A stretch of 64,000 nt of DNA from Pseudonocardia sp. SCN 73-27. Lineage in GTDB: Bacteria; Actinomycetota; Actinomycetes; Mycobacteriales; Pseudonocardiaceae. The notes below the pieces were generated by a model that saw nothing but the letters and a program-made list of their open reading frames with translations, ran no database searches and had not been told where the DNA came from. Of the stretch, positions 61,373 to 64,000 are shown piece by piece. The DNA lies in contig MEGH01000018.1 in NCBI GenBank assembly GCA_001725415.1, positions 90,545 through 154,544 on the forward strand, written 5' to 3'. Made by a program: the position numbers and the translations under genes. The stretch's first letter is position 1. Every line of letters begins with the position of its first letter.

Positions 61373-64000
61373 GTGCGGATCGGGGTGCTGGGGAGCGTGG
61401 CGGCGTGGCCGTCCGCCAACGGCGCCGTCGCGCCCGACGACGCCGACGCCGCGCCACCCGGGCTGCGGCTGCGCGGGCTGCTCGCCCGGCTCGCGCTCGA
61501 CCCCGGCCGCCCGGTCACCACCGAGGCGTTGGTCGACGACCTGTGGGGCGAGGAGCCACCGGACGCGGTGGGAAACGCGTTGCAGTCGCTGGTGTCGCGG
61601 TTGCGGCGGGCGTTGGGTGCGCGGCTTGTCGTGACCGTCCAGGGCGGCTACCTGCTCGATCTCACCGCCGACGCTGTCGACGCCGGCCGGTTCGGCCATC
61701 TCCTCGCCACCGCGAAGGCGGACGGCGACCCCGCGGTCGCTGCGTCCACGTTGGACGAGGCGCTCGCGCTCTGGCGCGGACCCGCCCTGGCCGACGTCCG
61801 ACGGCTCCCGTTCGCCGAGGCCGCCGCGGCCCGGCTGGAGGAGCAGCGGGCGGTGGCCGTCGAGACGCGGGCGGCGCTCGGCCTGACCGCGGGCGACCCC
61901 GGCGCAGGCCTCGACGCGGTCAGCGATCTGCTTGCGGCGCAACCGTTGCGGGAGAGCGCGGCGGTGGTGCTGGCCCGCGGGCTGCACGCGACGGGCCGGC
62001 AGGCCGACGCGCTCGCCGTGCTCGACCGGACACGGGAGCGGCTGGCGGGCGAACTGGGCGTCGACTCGGGTCCGGAGCTGGCGCGGGCCCGGCTGGACGT
62101 CCTGCGCGGCACCCCCGCACCCGTGGCGCCACCGCGGACGGAACCGTTGCGCCGCAACGGGTCCGCGGCACTCACCAGCTTCGTGGGCCGCGACGCCGAC
62201 GTCGGACGGGTCCGCCGCCTGCTGGGCACGGCCCGGTTGGTGACGCTGCTCGGCCCGGGTGGGGCGGGCAAGACACGGCTGGCCAGGGAGATCGTCGAGG
62301 GCCGCGCCGAGGCCCCGATCGCCGAGCTCGCGCCGCTCACCGGCTCCGAGCAGCTCCCCGGCACGGTGCTGACGGCCGTCGGCGAGCCGGAGCTGATGAT
62401 GCGCAACCCCGACGACGGCCCGCCCGACGTCACCGGACGACTGCTGGCCGCACTCGGGGATCGCGACGTCGTGCTGGTGCTGGACAACTGCGAGCACCTC
62501 GTCGACGACGTCGCCGCCCTCACCCAGCGGATGCTCGAGGCGGCGCCGCGGCTGCGGATCCTGGCGACCAGCCGCGAGCCGCTGGCCGTGCCCGGGGAGG
62601 TGCTGCACCCCGTCGAACCGCTCGACACGGCCGCCGCGGTCCGGTTGTTCGCCGACCGCGCCGCCGCCGTCGCACCGGCGTTCCACCTCGACGCGCAGAC
62701 CGAGCCAGTCGTCGCCGAGATCTGCGCCCGGCTCGACGGCCAGCCGCTGCCGCTGGAGCTCGCGGCGGCCCGGCTGCGGACGTTGTCGCTCACCGAGATC
62801 GCCGCCCGGCTCGACGACCGGTTCCGCCTGCTCACCTCCGGCGCCCGCACCGCGCTGCCCCGGCACCAGACATTGCGGGCCGTCGTCGACTGGAGCTGGG
62901 ACCTGCTCGGTGAGCCTGAGCGGACCTTGTTGCGCCGCATGGGTGTGTTCGCGGGTGGTGCGACGGCGGCGACCGTCGAGCGGGTGTGCACCGGCCCCGG
63001 CGGCCCCGACCCGGCCGACGCGTTCGACCTGCTTGCAGCGCTCGTCGACAAGTCACTGGTCGTCGCCGTGCCCTCGGGCGACGCCGCCCCGACGCGGTAC
63101 CGGCTGCTGGAGACGATCCGCGACTACGCCGCTGAGCGGCTCGCCGAAGCGGGCGAGGCCGAGGCGGTCGTCGCGGCACACGCCGACTGGGTCGTCGAGC
63201 TGGCCGAGACCTCCGAGCCGCACCTGCGCAGCGCCGACCAGCTGCGCTGGCTCGCGCCGCTGCGCGCCGAGAGCGGCAACATCGCCGTGGCGCTGCGCCG
63301 GGCGGTGAGCCGCCGCGACAGTGCGACCGCGCACCGGATCGTCGCCGCCATGGGCTGGTCGTGGTTCATCCGCGGCCGCTACGAGGAGTCCATCAGCTGG
63401 GTCGAGGAGGTCGCGGCCCTGCCGCCGCCGGACCTGCCGGCCGTCGCGGCCCGCACCCTGGCCTACCTGCTGCTGACCTGCATCGCGCGCGGCGACATCG
63501 ACACCGCCGTGACCCGTCTCGACGAGGCCGTCGCCGCCGCCGCGACCGCGCCCGAACCCCGTCATCCCGCGCTGCAGCTCGTCGCGCCGCTGGGCCGGGC
63601 CTTCACCGGCGATCCGGCCCTGCTCGACGAGGTGTCCGTGACGTCGGACGATCCGTGGGTCCGCGCCTTCGCCACCCAGGTCCGGGCACAGCTCGCCGAG
63701 AACGACGGTGACATCGAGCTGCAGCGCGGCCTCGTCCGAGTCGCCCACGAGCTGTTCACGACGACCGGGGACCGCTTCGGGCTGGGCATGACGATCGGGA
63801 CGCTGGGCGAGCTGGAGGACCTGGCCGGCAACCTCGACGCCGCCGCCGCGGCCTACGACGAGGCCCTCGCGCTGGCCACCGAGCTGGGCAACGACGACGA
63901 CCTGCCGCAGTTCATGCTGCAGCAGGCGCGGCTGTCCCTGCGCCGCGGCGATCCCGTCCGGGCCCGGGAGCTCGCCGAGAGCGCCGCCGACATCGCGTCG
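61373..64000 (+). CDS. SARP/AfsR-type transcriptional regulator (3' end beyond window)
   Basis: 876 codons to the window edge without a stop. The N-terminal OmpR-like winged helix (VRIGVLGSVAAWPS, TTEALVDDLWGEEPPDAVGN, LQSLVSRLRRALG) is followed by a bacterial transcriptional activation domain (about 95-240: LALWRGPALADVRRLPFAEA). Next is an NTPase of the STAND type with Walker A VTLLGPGGAGKTRLAREI and Walker B VVLVLDNCEHLVDD. The region after residue 580 has TPR-like helices. Such proteins activate secondary metabolism or stress genes upon ligand or phosphorylation signals. GTG at 61373 is the start that gives the family N-terminus; targets are unknown. Confidence 0.88.
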   Translation, partial: MRIGVLGSVAAWPSANGAVAPDDADAAPPGLRLRGLLARLALDPGRPVTTEALVDDLWGEEPPDAVGNALQSLVSRLRRALGARLVVTVQGGYLLDLTADAVDAGRFGHLLATAKADGDPAVAASTLDEALALWRGPALADVRRLPFAEAAAARLEEQRAVAVETRAALGLTAGDPGAGLDAVSDLLAAQPLRESAAVVLARGLHATGRQADALAVLDRTRERLAGELGVDSGPELARARLDVLRGTPAPVAPPRTEPLRRNGSAALTSFVGRDADVGRVRRLLGTARLVTLLGPGGAGKTRLAREIVEGRAEAPIAELAPLTGSEQLPGTVLTAVGEPELMMRNPDDGPPDVTGRLLAALGDRDVVLVLDNCEHLVDDVAALTQRMLEAAPRLRILATSREPLAVPGEVLHPVEPLDTAAAVRLFADRAAAVAPAFHLDAQTEPVVAEICARLDGQPLPLELAAARLRTLSLTEIAARLDDRFRLLTSGARTALPRHQTLRAVVDWSWDLLGEPERTLLRRMGVFAGGATAATVERVCTGPGGPDPADAFDLLAALVDKSLVVAVPSGDAAPTRYRLLETIRDYAAERLAEAGEAEAVVAAHADWVVELAETSEPHLRSADQLRWLAPLRAESGNIAVALRRAVSRRDSATAHRIVAAMGWSWFIRGRYEESISWVEEVAALPPPDLPAVAARTLAYLLLTCIARGDIDTAVTRLDEAVAAAATAPEPRHPALQLVAPLGRAFTGDPALLDEVSVTSDDPWVRAFATQVRAQLAENDGDIELQRGLVRVAHELFTTTGDRFGLGMTIGTLGELEDLAGNLDAAAAAYDEALALATELGNDDDLPQFMLQQARLSLRRGDPVRARELAESAADIAS

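Overview
The window is very GC-rich, uses GTG starts often and packs genes with ATGA/GTGA stop-start overlaps. It carries actinobacterial markers: a mycothiol-dependent DinB-type enzyme, Rv1013-Rv1026-like gene order and a mycobacterial-type acyl-AMP ligase. This points to a filamentous actinobacterium of the Pseudonocardiales, probably Pseudonocardia or a close relative. That placement is inference from content and style; no rRNA is present.

Layout. (1) 1-5.8 kb is loosely packed: a Gly/Lys/Trp/Tyr repeat protein running off the left edge, a YjbR-like protein, a phosphodiesterase, a flavin/F420 oxidoreductase, an alpha/beta-hydrolase fused to a LuxR HTH, a methyltransferase and several decayed fragments. 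(2) 5.8-9.3 kb is a first arsenic cassette: arsI divergent from arsR-arsC-metallophosphoesterase-APC permease. (3) 9.3-13.3 kb is small-molecule housekeeping (an ArsR-SRPBCC-mycothiol enzyme operon and a dihydrofolate-reductase-like protein), then pseudogenes and an unusual zinc-ribbon protein with a degenerate histidine-kinase dimerisation domain. (4) 13.6-17.5 kb is a compact arsenic island between two perfect 47-bp repeats of a tRNA 3' half. It holds a second arsI/arsR pair, an aquaglyceroporin, arsC, a second metallophosphoesterase and a truncated integrase. (5) 17.6-25.2 kb carries ndh, uracil-DNA glycosylase, ppx, an AidB-like acyl-CoA dehydrogenase, DUF501, a DivIC/FtsB-like gene and eno. 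(6) 25.3-32.8 kb holds two complete EfeUOB iron-uptake operons arranged back to back. (7) 32.8-43.4 kb carries mazG, a SurA-like lipoprotein, an RDD protein, mfd, an ABC exporter pair and a ClC channel with a MarR regulator. (8) 43.5-49.3 kb carries a tricorn protease, DUF2277, a PIG-L-like protein, a fatty-acid desaturase and tRNA-Gln. (9) 49.7-60.8 kb carries an L,D-transpeptidase, glmU-prs, a PEP-utilising (rifampicin-phosphotransferase-like) enzyme, rplY-pth, a fatty acyl-AMP ligase and an M20 dipeptidase. (10) From 61.4 kb a large SARP/AfsR-type regulator runs off the right edge.

How the genes fit together. The two arsenic cassettes share arsI, arsR, arsC and an otherwise unassigned metallophosphoesterase, but carry different membrane proteins and no ArsB or Acr3 pump. 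In the second, arsenate reduction followed by arsenite exit through an aquaglyceroporin is the natural reading. The metallophosphoesterase lies directly after arsC in both, has lost the usual DxH metal motif and keeps several cysteine motifs, so it is the best candidate here for an undescribed resistance component. The iron block looks controlled by iron-box-like sequences in the shared intergenic region.

Non-coding structure also stands out. Two perfect 40-46 bp palindromes centred on CCATGG separate convergent genes, and three 54-60 bp elements share GATGCACCTC/GTGCATCTC ends. All comparisons were made by eye, without database searches.
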